Shown: in pieces, positions 22,517 through 28,645 of the stretch | Position numbering within the stretch: position 1 is the first letter of the stretch | Layout: every line of letters starts with the position of its first letter | Source of the DNA: a virus | Direction: 5' to 3' (one strand) | IMG/VR virus record: IMGVR_UViG_3300020472_000063 | Span: 1-40,135 of that record | Length of the DNA: 40,135 nucleotides | Translations under genes and position numbers: made by a program | Notes under the pieces: model-generated | Seen by the model: the letters and a program-made list of their open reading frames with translations, nothing else | What the model was told of the DNA's origin: nothing | Databases searched by the model: none

Positions 22517-22793
22517 AAGAATTTTTTAGTGGTTTGTTGTCATCTGCACATAGCAACGGAGACATTGCATATGATCCGAGTGGAGCAACGCTTTCCATCA
22601 CAGAATTGTTGTGAGGATTACAATCAAAGTAATCTCTTACACGCCTAGCTTTTGGCTTGTCGTGAAAATGTGATTCTAACCAAACTGTTTTATCAGTTCG
22701 CTTAACAACTGTGAACGAGTAGATACAATCCCAATCACCATTCGATCTGGTGTGGTATGTTTCCCCAACTTTGAATTTTAATATATTATCCAT
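22500..22793 (-). CDS. Conserved-looking small protein, unknown
   Basis: This encodes 97 residues. The strand-rich pattern FKVGETYHTRSNGDWDCIYS, FTVVKRTDKTVWLESH and basic KPKARRVRDYF, then SYAMSPLLCAD, resembles a common but uncharacterised phage family ('vG..Y..rs..d.dci..f.v..Rt.ktv'). Cys, His and Asp positions do not form an obvious metal site. It joins the upstream gene with no gap and overlaps the RHH gene. Confidence 0.6.
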   Translation of the reverse strand: MDNILKFKVGETYHTRSNGDWDCIYSFTVVKRTDKTVWLESHFHDKPKARRVRDYFDCNPHNNSVMESVAPLGSYAMSPLLCADDNKPLKNSYDEES

Positions 22794-23096
22794 TTATCGT
22801 AAGCTGATGTCTTCAATTTGCATTTTCCAATTATCTAAACCTTCAGATTTTACCATGTCTTCTAAGTCTAATAAATCAGCCTTAAAGAAATCCAATTTAT
22901 CTTTAGATATTTTGTTGTAAGGATGAAAATCAAGTTCCCCATCCAATTCAATTCGGCCTAGCTCAAATAATTTTTCAAATAATTTGCCAACCTCTTCTGG
23001 AGTTAGGTGTTCGTGTTTTTTTAATTCAACCTTGTAGTGCGTGTCGTGACTATGATTTATAGTCACCCAGTATGTTTTGTTTATTTTATCTGTCAT
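22794..23096 (-). CDS. Small acidic/basic mixed protein, unknown
   Basis: This encodes 100 residues from ATG 23096 (MTDKINKTYWVTINHSHD); the frame runs further upstream through the preceding gene but with no good start. Strands with His (WVTINHSHDTHYKVELKKHE) precede helices (LTPEEVGKLFEKLFELGRIE, KLDFFKADLLDLEDMVKS). No family recognised. Leader is CTAATAGAACA with no SD, like other early genes. Confidence 0.5.
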   Translation of the reverse strand: MTDKINKTYWVTINHSHDTHYKVELKKHEHLTPEEVGKLFEKLFELGRIELDGELDFHPYNKISKDKLDFFKADLLDLEDMVKSEGLDNWKMQIEDISLR

Positions 23097-23157
23097 TGTT
23101 CTATTAGAGGTTGCCCTCAAGTGAACCTTCCGTAGAAAGCTCAACTGAAGGGGAGGC

Positions 23158-23886
23158 TTATGCCTCCACCTTTTCTTCAATATTTTCCCAGAACTCAGTG
23201 TGTGCTTTTTTGAAGGCTTCTGAGTTAGCTCTTCCAAATGTTTTTGCAAATATCTCAGCACAAATATCCAACCCTCTACCTCTTGGCTCTAAGCCCCTCT
23301 TTAAGTCGCTAACGATTGACTGAACAAATGATCCACCTGACTTATTTGATACCAATATTTGAATAACCCAAAAATTCCACTTGCGGCAAACAAGTTTAAT
23401 TCTTTCCTTACGATCAAGTTCAGCCTGCTCACGCTTGGCATTGCGTTGATCAATCCGCTCTTGCTTAATCTCTGCATTTGTCTTGGCAGGATTTTCCTTG
23501 GAGGGAGCAGCCAACCATTTCTCATTTCGGATTTGACGTTTCTCAGCATTACGCTCACGTTGAACTCTGTTCTTATTAATCTTTGCAGCATCAGCAAGAC
23601 TATCCAAGGATGTCTTTACAACGCAGTCAGAGCCAACAACGAACCGCTTACCCTCACTGTCTCTGATAACATTGTGATGGAAAATCCCCATGCCACAATG
23701 ATCGCAAGAGCCGAGAGAAACTCCGAAACTTTTAGCTACATTACGAGCCTCTTCAGCTTGGACTTGAGCGGCTAAAGCGTTGTGCTCCTGCATAGCCGAT
23801 GAAGGGAGGCTGATGTGGCTGATTATTTCAAATGGGCCAATGCCGCATCCTGATCTTTCAAATGGGTGTATTTTGTTGTTTTTCAT
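23158..23886 (-). CDS. Zinc-ribbon-like early protein
   Basis: This encodes 242 residues from ATG 23886; an in-frame GTG at 23895 is less likely because the leader GCATACA resembles those of neighbouring early genes. A cysteine cluster CDHCGMGIFHHNVI, then RFVVGSDCV, supplies CxxC, HH and a later C, suggesting one metal site. A long Arg/Lys/Glu-rich helical stretch (KINKNRVQRERNAEKRQIRN and onward) follows, then a folded C-terminal domain. It is first behind promoter 23941-23914. The function is unknown; nucleic-acid binding is plausible. Confidence 0.55.
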   Translation of the reverse strand: MKNNKIHPFERSGCGIGPFEIISHISLPSSAMQEHNALAAQVQAEEARNVAKSFGVSLGSCDHCGMGIFHHNVIRDSEGKRFVVGSDCVVKTSLDSLADAAKINKNRVQRERNAEKRQIRNEKWLAAPSKENPAKTNAEIKQERIDQRNAKREQAELDRKERIKLVCRKWNFWVIQILVSNKSGGSFVQSIVSDLKRGLEPRGRGLDICAEIFAKTFGRANSEAFKKAHTEFWENIEEKVEA

Positions 23887-23913
23887 TGTATGCACCTTGC
23901 TGGTGTGGGGCTA

Positions 23914-23941
23914 ATTATACATACATTTGTACATACGTCAA
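23914..23941 (-). promoter_or_regulatory. Early promoter A (sigma70 type) with operator
   Basis: TTGACG (23941-23936), a 16-base spacer, then perfect TATAAT (23919-23914). The spacer holds two direct TACATAC copies (plus strand, 18-24 and 30-36 of the local numbering from 23900, i.e. 12 bases apart). The preceding AAGGGGG/GGGGT before -35 is shared with promoters B and C. It would drive the zinc-ribbon gene and the operon behind it. Confidence 0.8.
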
Positions 23942-23952
23942 CCCCCTAAATA

Positions 23953-24912
23953 TTATTTAACTGCCCAAAAACTCTTATCTTTTTTTTCCTCGATGGCTAT
24001 GGCGATTACACATGGCTCACCCTTACGAGTGGGCCATTGTGTAAAAGGTCTGCCATAGCAGGAGTAGTTTGTAATCTGGTGAGTGTTCCATGTTTGCCTC
24101 TCACCGTCCTCACACTCAACTTCTAAAGTCGAGAACGACCATAAATATCCTGTTAGTTTTGCGGTCTTTACTTCCTTACCAATCTTTCTAGCGAGCTTGT
24201 AAACGTATCGCAAGATTTCCATCTTAGCTATTTCAGTAGCTTGAGCTACATCTTTTTCAGACCAAGCCCTTTGTAGCTTTCCAGTTTCTTGCTGCTTTTT
24301 GTTTGCCCTTGCTATGAAAATGTATTTGCAGTTTTTAACAAATTTCTTGATGTAATCAGTTTCATATTCTTCAGCAACTTTCCAGAGCTTACCTTCAAAT
24401 ATTGGATCAACTTTTTTTAGTTGTTCAAATGTGTAATTTTTTCTCTCACGAGCTTTGTCACGTTCTTCCCTAGCTACCATTAGATCGTGCTGGCATCCTT
24501 TAATGTTATCAAAAGCAAACTCAATCTTTTCACGGTATGGTGCAAACTTATCTTCACCAAATGCCTGCTCACCTTTACGAATAAATGAATTAACCATTTT
24601 CTCTGAAGAATTAATTGAAGCGTTTTGAAAAATTGTGAACTTATTTTTTTCTTTCCAGTTATAGCTCATTGCAACATTAACTCTTATGTGTGCTTCACTT
24701 AGTTGCGGAGCAATCCTTTTCTGCAATTTTAATTGATTATTAACAATCTGATCCATCTCGTCACGTTGAGGTTTATTGTTTAACTCTTCAGCTTCAAACT
24801 CTTCCTTAGACAAACCTTTCTCCAAGTCTTGTTGGATTTGATTTACTAATTTTTCAAGTTCTCTTTTTTCTAATTCGACTGAGTCTTGTAGATGTCCGAT
24901 ATATGCTTTCAT
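23953..24912 (-). CDS. Helical early protein, unknown
   Basis: This encodes 319 residues. The first 120 are mainly charged helix (ELEKRELEKLVNQIQQDLEK, KPQRDEMDQIVNNQLKLQKR), probably a coiled coil. The middle is basic (VKNCKYIFIARANKKQQETG). The C-terminal 80 are strand-rich with Trp and Cys (TGYLWSFSTLEVECEDGERQ, TWNTHQITNYSCYGRPF). No catalytic motif is recognised. The leader ACATAAATACA before ATG 24912 is shared with the next upstream gene. A GC hairpin at 24946-24961 precedes it. Confidence 0.5.
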   Translation of the reverse strand: MKAYIGHLQDSVELEKRELEKLVNQIQQDLEKGLSKEEFEAEELNNKPQRDEMDQIVNNQLKLQKRIAPQLSEAHIRVNVAMSYNWKEKNKFTIFQNASINSSEKMVNSFIRKGEQAFGEDKFAPYREKIEFAFDNIKGCQHDLMVAREERDKARERKNYTFEQLKKVDPIFEGKLWKVAEEYETDYIKKFVKNCKYIFIARANKKQQETGKLQRAWSEKDVAQATEIAKMEILRYVYKLARKIGKEVKTAKLTGYLWSFSTLEVECEDGERQTWNTHQITNYSCYGRPFTQWPTRKGEPCVIAIAIEEKKDKSFWAVK

Positions 24913-24945
24913 TGTATTTATGTTTTTTATTTTTGTTACTAATAA

Positions 24946-24961
24946 GGGGGTCTATGCCCCC
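24946..24961 (-). terminator. Weak GC hairpin/attenuator
   Basis: Minus strand GGGGG, a six-base loop including the TAG stop of the upstream gene, then CCCCC followed by TTATTAG. The stem is strong but short and the T tract is poor, so it is more likely an attenuator or RNA-stability element than a full terminator. Confidence 0.35.
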
Positions 24962-25275
24962 GCAATTCCTGCTATCCTTACAAGTGGGCCATTGTGTACG
25001 TTTCCTAAAAGTTCCTTGGCAACAGCATCCCCAAGTAATTTAATAAACTCACCCCTGATTACATTTATTGCTTGTTTGATATCTTCATTCATTAGCAAAT
25101 CTTTTGATATCCCGCCGAGCAGATCGCAAAACCATTCTCCTTTATCACCCTTAATAGAAGCCCATTCTTCAGCATCTTCAAGAGTTGGAGTGTATTGTGA
25201 AACTACTGTACGACCAGCACATGATTCTGTTCTTGGCCATTCCATTGTTAGTTCTATTGTTGTTTTTGATTTCAT
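24952..25275 (-). CDS. Small early protein, unknown
   Basis: This encodes 107 residues from ATG 25275 (MKSKTTIELTMEWPRTESCA), chosen because the leader ACATAAATACA repeats that of the next gene. A strand (TTIELTMEWPRTE) is followed by a helical region with Trp (DAEEWASIKGDKGEWFCDLL, then IKQAINVIRGEFIKLLGDAV) and a hydrophobic C-terminus. It is second behind promoter B. No known family. Confidence 0.5.
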   Translation of the reverse strand: MKSKTTIELTMEWPRTESCAGRTVVSQYTPTLEDAEEWASIKGDKGEWFCDLLGGISKDLLMNEDIKQAINVIRGEFIKLLGDAVAKELLGNVHNGPLVRIAGIAGA

Positions 25276-25297
25276 TGTATTTATGTTTGTTGGTTGA

Positions 25298-25444
25298 TTA
25301 TCCGAAATTAACTGGCTTGATTGTTTCTTCTGTTTCAGCATCCCAAGCGTTAATTATTAACTCGCCTGTGCTATCATCGATGTAAACGGTTTTGCCATTG
25401 ATTGTGATGTAAACTGCCTCTTTTGATGTCTTTTCTATTTTCAT
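25298..25444 (-). CDS. 48-residue early protein, unknown
   Basis: This short frame from ATG 25444 encodes MKIEKTSKEAVYITINGKTV, then YIDDSTGELIINAWDAETE and TIKPVNFG. Strand-turn-strand motifs (VYITINGKTVYID) suggest a small beta sheet. It is the first gene behind promoter B, 30 bases downstream of the -10, and ends 22 bases before the next gene. Position and clear reading frame support it; function unknown. Confidence 0.6.
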   Translation of the reverse strand: MKIEKTSKEAVYITINGKTVYIDDSTGELIINAWDAETEETIKPVNFG

Positions 25445-25473
25445 TGTAAGTTACCCTTTCTTGGGGTGACATC

Positions 25474-25502
25474 AATGTACATACATATATACATACAGTC
25501 AA
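25474..25502 (-). promoter_or_regulatory. Early promoter B (sigma70 type) with operator
   Basis: TTGACT (25502-25497), 17-base spacer, TACATT (25479-25474; 4 of 6 with the consensus). The plus-strand spacer holds TACATAC twice at 12-base spacing (25478-25484 and 25490-25496). The sequence GGGGTTGAC at the -35 is common to all three early promoters. The transcript would start about 20-25 bases before ATG 25444. Confidence 0.75.
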
Positions 25503-25544
25503 CCCCTTATTTATCCCTTTTTGTAATTTTTTTCAAATGGCAAA

Positions 25545-25565
25545 AACCCTAATAAAACAAGGGTT
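25545..25565 (-). terminator. Intrinsic terminator after Lar-like gene
   Basis: Minus strand AACCCT, nine-base loop, AGGGTT followed by TTT. It lies between the stop of the Lar-like gene and promoter B, and separates two early transcription units. Confidence 0.6.
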
Positions 25566-25575
25566 GATTTTTCTA

Positions 25576-25773
25576 TTATGGTTTTCTGCTGTTCCATTTT
25601 TCAATAATATCATACTCGTTTTTGGTAAACATTTCTGAGTCTTGGCACATCATAGTGTCGCAAGGTCTGCAAGAAATCATCCAGCCAGTAATCTCTGAGC
25701 CTTCTCCGTATTCACTTATTGAAACTTCAGCCCCACAATGAGGGCAGGGTTTTAATGATTCATCTTCACTCAT
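25576..25773 (-). CDS. Lar-like zinc-ribbon protein (restriction alleviation family)
   Basis: This encodes 65 residues. LKPCPHCGAEVSISEYGEGS, then GWMISCRPCDTMM and IIEKWNSRKP, match the Lar family: two CxxC knuckles (CPHC and CRPC) and a conserved W-N-R end. Lar of Rac prophage lowers type I restriction by raising methylation; many family members are only known by sequence. The position late in early operon C fits a host-takeover gene. Overlaps the upstream gene by four bases. Confidence 0.65.
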   Translation of the reverse strand: MSEDESLKPCPHCGAEVSISEYGEGSEITGWMISCRPCDTMMCQDSEMFTKNEYDIIEKWNSRKP

Positions 25774-26054
25774 CGTTTTAACTTCCTTAACTTTGGTAGT
25801 GGATCAAGCATGACAAAATCACCATGCTGCATTAGCCACGCTTTAGAGTAATTGTTTTTGGACAGAAACTTTTCTTTGCGATCATATCCAAACTTTTCAG
25901 TATCAGCATCCCAATCAACGCACTTACAAAACCTATCTACAATTGTCTTGGTTGCCTTCAGCTTAGGAAGCAAGCCAACATGGGTTAGCATTTTATATTG
26001 CTTCTCCAGTTTGGCTTGTACTTCCACAAGGTTAGTTTTCTTCTTACTCTTCAT
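25770..26054 (-). CDS. Small basic protein, unknown
   Basis: This encodes 94 residues from ATG 26054 (MKSKKKTNLVEVQAKLEKQY), which lies 11 bases inside the preceding stop; an upstream frame extension has no better start. Basic and helical at first, with a C-terminus rich in Lys and Leu (LDPLPKLRKLKR). FCKCVDWD contains a CxC pair. No family recognised; it joins the Lar-like gene by a four-base overlap. Confidence 0.5.
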   Translation of the reverse strand: MKSKKKTNLVEVQAKLEKQYKMLTHVGLLPKLKATKTIVDRFCKCVDWDADTEKFGYDRKEKFLSKNNYSKAWLMQHGDFVMLDPLPKLRKLKR

Positions 26055-26484
26055 GTCCGTTTTCCAGAAACTGCTCCCACTGGTTTTGGAATCTGTCAAC
26101 AATCTGATCACCCAATTCCTGCTTAACAGTTTGATCTTCTGTGTCACCTAGTTGGATGCTTAAAAACTTATAAACATCATAATCACCAAATTGTGGGAAT
26201 GCTTGCTTGCTGGATAGCTCACCTTTAGCGACTGTAAATTTATTGTTGTTAACATCAATCAGTGACGCTTCTAAATCCCACTCACTAAAACTGAAATCAA
26301 TAATTTCAAACCACTCGCTGTGTGGAGGTTCAGTCTGAGTTGCCTCAACTGCTGGGTGATAATTATATCTAACCATCACATCCACGTTCTCAACCCACAC
26401 TTCAAATCTGACAAACTCGTTGAGGTGTACGGTTAGTGGAGTGTCTGTTATATCGACAGGAATGCGTTGCAGTTTGGTGTCCAT
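26044..26484 (-). CDS. Acidic early protein, unknown
   Basis: This encodes 146 residues. Beta-rich first half (VHLNEFVRFEVWVENVDVMV, then PPHSEWFEIIDFSFSEWDLE) and a helical, Gln/Glu-rich C-terminus (DQIVDRFQNQWEQFLENGHE). Strongly acidic overall. It is joined to the upstream gene by a one-base stop/start overlap. No family known; DNA mimicry is possible on charge alone. Confidence 0.5.
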   Translation of the reverse strand: MDTKLQRIPVDITDTPLTVHLNEFVRFEVWVENVDVMVRYNYHPAVEATQTEPPHSEWFEIIDFSFSEWDLEASLIDVNNNKFTVAKGELSSKQAFPQFGDYDVYKFLSIQLGDTEDQTVKQELGDQIVDRFQNQWEQFLENGHEE

Positions 26485-26834
26485 TATTTTCCCCCCTTTC
26501 TCACAATCTTTTGCATGAAGAACTCATGTCCTCTCTCAAGGTTTCTAACCCTTCTCAAAAGCTCTTCCACAACACTAAGCTGTGCAAGCATCTGGTCGCT
26601 AACCTGACTGCCATGTGTGGCTTTGCCTGTGTTCGGTTTGCGTAAATCTTTACGCTTAATATTTAACCGAGTCCCATTCTTGGCGTAACGTGACACCAAG
26701 TTCACCAGCAATGCATCTTGCTGTGTTTGAATCTCGTCAAGTGCTGCTGCACTGATTGATTTAAGTTTAGGGTTAGCAACCTTGCCAACCTCCATGACTC
26801 TCTTGTGGAGTCGTTTTCTGTTATGATAACTCAT
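26484..26834 (-). CDS. Basic helical early protein, unknown
   Basis: This encodes 116 residues. Very basic N-terminus (SYHNRKRLHKRVMEVGKVAN), a helical middle (ALDEIQTQQDALLVNLVSRY), a basic loop and a C-terminal leucine/arginine helix (LSVVEELLRRVRNLERGHEF). Possible nucleic-acid binding with a coiled-coil end. The leader contains a 35-base sequence duplicated before the next upstream gene. Confidence 0.5.
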   Translation of the reverse strand: MSYHNRKRLHKRVMEVGKVANPKLKSISAAALDEIQTQQDALLVNLVSRYAKNGTRLNIKRKDLRKPNTGKATHGSQVSDQMLAQLSVVEELLRRVRNLERGHEFFMQKIVRKGGK

Positions 26835-26837
26835 AGT

Positions 26838-26872
26838 ATTTTTTATTGTTTGTTGATTAATAAGTTCCTGTT
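26838..26872 (-). repeat. 35-base direct repeat, downstream copy
   Basis: Identical to 27329-27363. This copy includes the last codons and stop of the 157-residue gene and the leader of the 116-residue gene. Minus strand contains AACAGGAACTTATTAATC and ends in CAATAAAAAAT. Confidence 0.95.
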
Positions 26873-27330
26873 AGTGATTCTAGTTCTTTTAAAACATCTT
26901 CTTTAGTCAGGGTTGCTGTTGCAATTGCATCTGTATGCTCCCCTGTTGGTTCTGGATCAACTCCTTCAAGTTTCTCCCTGTGCGATTCGTAACAATATAC
27001 AGCAGCATCCATTAAGATGGTAAAACCGTATGCGGGGATTCCGTTTTCAATATCATTTTTGATATGAAATAAAGCTCCTCTAATTTCTGACTCTATATTT
27101 TTTCTTGTTGGAAAATCGCTATCGTAATAAGCCCTTAAATCAGATGTGTCTGTGTGTTCTGGAGGAGGGCTTTGATAACCATCTTCATCAATTGGGTGAA
27201 CGACTGAAGTGTGATTGCTGGTAAAGAAAATCCATTTACGCCTTTCTCCAGATGTATAATAATCTTTAACAGATTCACGTTTAATTTTTGCAAACTTTTC
27301 TCGGATGTTTTTATGTATGTACTTATTCAT
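26857..27330 (-). CDS. Early protein, unknown
   Basis: This encodes 157 residues. N-terminus is basic and helical (NKYIHKNIREKFAKIKRESV), followed by an aromatic region (YYTSGERRKWIFFTSNHTSV), a Pro/Asp-rich loop and helices (NIESEIRGALFHIKNDIENG, YGFTILMDAAVYCYESHREK). No known family. It is flanked by the two copies of the 35-base repeat. Leader CAATAAAAA immediately before ATG. Confidence 0.5.
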   Translation of the reverse strand: MNKYIHKNIREKFAKIKRESVKDYYTSGERRKWIFFTSNHTSVVHPIDEDGYQSPPPEHTDTSDLRAYYDSDFPTRKNIESEIRGALFHIKNDIENGIPAYGFTILMDAAVYCYESHREKLEGVDPEPTGEHTDAIATATLTKEDVLKELESLTGTY

Positions 27331-27363
27331 TTTTTATTGTTTGTTGATTAATAAGTTCCTGTT
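27329..27363 (-). repeat. 35-base direct repeat, upstream copy
   Basis: Exact copy of 26838-26872; here the first two bases include the start of the 157-residue gene's ATG and the rest is intergenic. The copies frame that gene, so it could be deleted or duplicated by recombination. Confidence 0.95.
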
Positions 27364-27365
27364 CA

Positions 27366-27602
27366 TTAAATAGGGCAAACCTCACAGGCGTTTGGGTTAT
27401 CCTTACTGTATTCGTTATATGTGTTTATAATTTCTTCAGCCCTTGCCATAGCTGCTTTTTTGGTTCTGAAAAACTCGGTGAGTGTTGTGCCGATAACTTG
27501 CACAGACCATTTCCATTTGCCTGTTTCGTGATCACTTCTCCATACATCAACTCTTGTTTCCAAGTTTGTGTACCCTTTCCAGACTTTTTTGTAGTTTATC
27601 AT
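27366..27602 (-). CDS. Small basic early protein, unknown
   Basis: This encodes 78 residues from ATG 27602 (MINYKKVWKGYTNLETRVDV); an in-frame ATG at 27632 lies close to the predicted transcription start. Strands (VDVWRSDHETGKWKWSVQVI) are followed by a helix (EFFRTKKAAMARAEEIINTY) and a C-terminal CEVCPI pair. First gene behind promoter C. The basic Trp-rich N-terminus and helix could bind nucleic acid; no family known. Confidence 0.55.
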   Translation of the reverse strand: MINYKKVWKGYTNLETRVDVWRSDHETGKWKWSVQVIGTTLTEFFRTKKAAMARAEEIINTYNEYSKDNPNACEVCPI

Positions 27603-27652
27603 TTGTATTTTTATTTTTGATTTGGTGCTCACCTAATCGAGCGAACACAGAC

Positions 27653-27681
27653 AGTATACATACAACTGTATGTATAGTCAA
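27653..27681 (-). promoter_or_regulatory. Early promoter C (sigma70 type) with operator
   Basis: TTGACT (27681-27676), 17-base spacer, TATACT (27658-27653; 5 of 6 with the consensus -10). Start about 40 bases before ATG 27602. The spacer is occupied by the perfect palindrome at 27655-27676. It is the furthest upstream of the three related promoters and sits just behind the winged-helix gene. Confidence 0.8.
27655..27676. promoter_or_regulatory. Operator-like palindrome in promoter C
   Basis: TATACATACA and TGTATGTATA are exact 10-base inverted repeats with a two-base gap. They cover the whole spacer and reach into -10 and -35, so a bound protein would block RNA polymerase. Promoters A and B have one matching half and a direct TACATAC repeat 12 bases away. 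Confidence 0.75.
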
Positions 27682-27701
27682 CCCCTATTTTAACCCCAGT
27701 T

Positions 27702-27980
27702 TTATTGGGTATTTGGAGGGCCGTAGTATTTTATTTTACGAAGAACACCATCAAGTTTATGCCTGCAAGTTATCTCTGCAAGCTCACCACTTGCGACCAT
27801 TGCTTTAACTCGATAGTGCAATGTGTTTTTGTTAACGCCCAATTCTTGAACAAGTTGGTTAACAGATTTGTAATTATCTGGAGGTGTGGATTCCTCGTAA
27901 TTTTTTTGAAGATCAGCTACCCAATCTGAATTAGGTTTTTTAGTCCTATGAATTTTTCCCCTACCTTTTCCATCTGCCAT
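27702..27980 (-). CDS. Winged helix-turn-helix regulator
   Basis: This encodes 92 residues with AGGAGA about 9 bases before ATG 27980. A basic N-terminus (ADGKGRGKIHRTKKPNSDW) precedes a winged-helix pattern: SVNQLVQELGVNKNTLHYRV as helix-turn-helix and MVASGELAEITCRHKLDGVL as wing. The gene lies immediately upstream of promoter C and overlaps the phosphoesterase by 64 bases. Role as an early-gene regulator is likely but target unproven. Unlike the RHH protein it is not preceded by an early promoter. Confidence 0.65.
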   Translation of the reverse strand: MADGKGRGKIHRTKKPNSDWVADLQKNYEESTPPDNYKSVNQLVQELGVNKNTLHYRVKAMVASGELAEITCRHKLDGVLRKIKYYGPPNTQ

Positions 27981-28645
27981 ACTTTGAAATCTCCTGTCTT
28001 ATTATTGATCACTCCATAACTCCAACCATGTGAGTGTCTGAGCGTGGTGACCATTCGTTGATTATATGGGTGATCTAATCTGCAAATACACCCCACTGCT
28101 CTTGCTTGTATTCTCTCAAGAGATGGAACACTTGCAACATCGATTGTGTGAACGTGTCCAAACAAACATGAGCCATAAACTAAAGCGTGTTGCCTTGCTG
28201 CATTAACACCATGAAAATATCCGTGAAGCATTGAGAGCTTACCCATTTTCAAAATACCTTTACGTTTGCAGTATGGTAGAGTTTTTATTTTTTGTAATTT
28301 GCATTTAGTGTCTAAATCACTAACTCCTAATTTTGCAAACTCACCCTCTATGCCATCCTTTTCTGCAAACTCCCAAAGTCGCTCATCGTGATTACCCCTT
28401 AACCAATAATCAGGTTTCCATGCTGAAAGAAATTTTAATCCAGCATTTAAATCGTGCTGTATTGTTTCCGCTTTTTCTTCTGTTGTTGCACCTTTGCGAA
28501 GTGGTCGGAAGTCAAACAAATCCCCGCCAAATATTTTGTGATGTGGTTTCCACTCCTTAGTAAAAGCATATAACGCATCAACCGCTTCACTGTCTAGTAA
28601 ATCCCCATGTAAATCACTTGCGAATATTATTCGTTCTAATCCCAC
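27917..28645 (-). CDS. Calcineurin-like metallophosphoesterase
   Basis: This encodes 242 residues from GTG 28645, with AGGAA six bases upstream; the frame extends 15 codons further. The five family motifs are in order: ASDLHGD (near residue 10), GGDLFD (about 42), RGNHDE (about 84), LHGYFHG (about 140) and GHVHT (about 163). These residues bind two metal ions and cleave phosphoesters. The substrate could be a nucleotide, phosphoprotein or nucleic acid end. It overlaps the large ejection protein and the winged-helix gene, and links late virion genes to the early region. Confidence 0.85.
   Translation of the reverse strand: MGLERIIFASDLHGDLLDSEAVDALYAFTKEWKPHHKIFGGDLFDFRPLRKGATTEEKAETIQHDLNAGLKFLSAWKPDYWLRGNHDERLWEFAEKDGIEGEFAKLGVSDLDTKCKLQKIKTLPYCKRKGILKMGKLSMLHGYFHGVNAARQHALVYGSCLFGHVHTIDVASVPSLERIQARAVGCICRLDHPYNQRMVTTLRHSHGWSYGVINNKTGDFKVWQMEKVGEKFIGLKNLIQIG

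Noticed and set aside
22794-23261. Long version of the 100-residue gene starting at 23261
   Set aside because: It would overlap the zinc-ribbon gene by over 100 bases with a basic low-complexity N-terminus; ATG 23096 fits the gap and leader.
27690-27720. Terminator after the winged-helix gene (CCCA/TGGG stem)
   Set aside because: The stem has only four or five pairs and is followed by TTAAAATA, not a T run.
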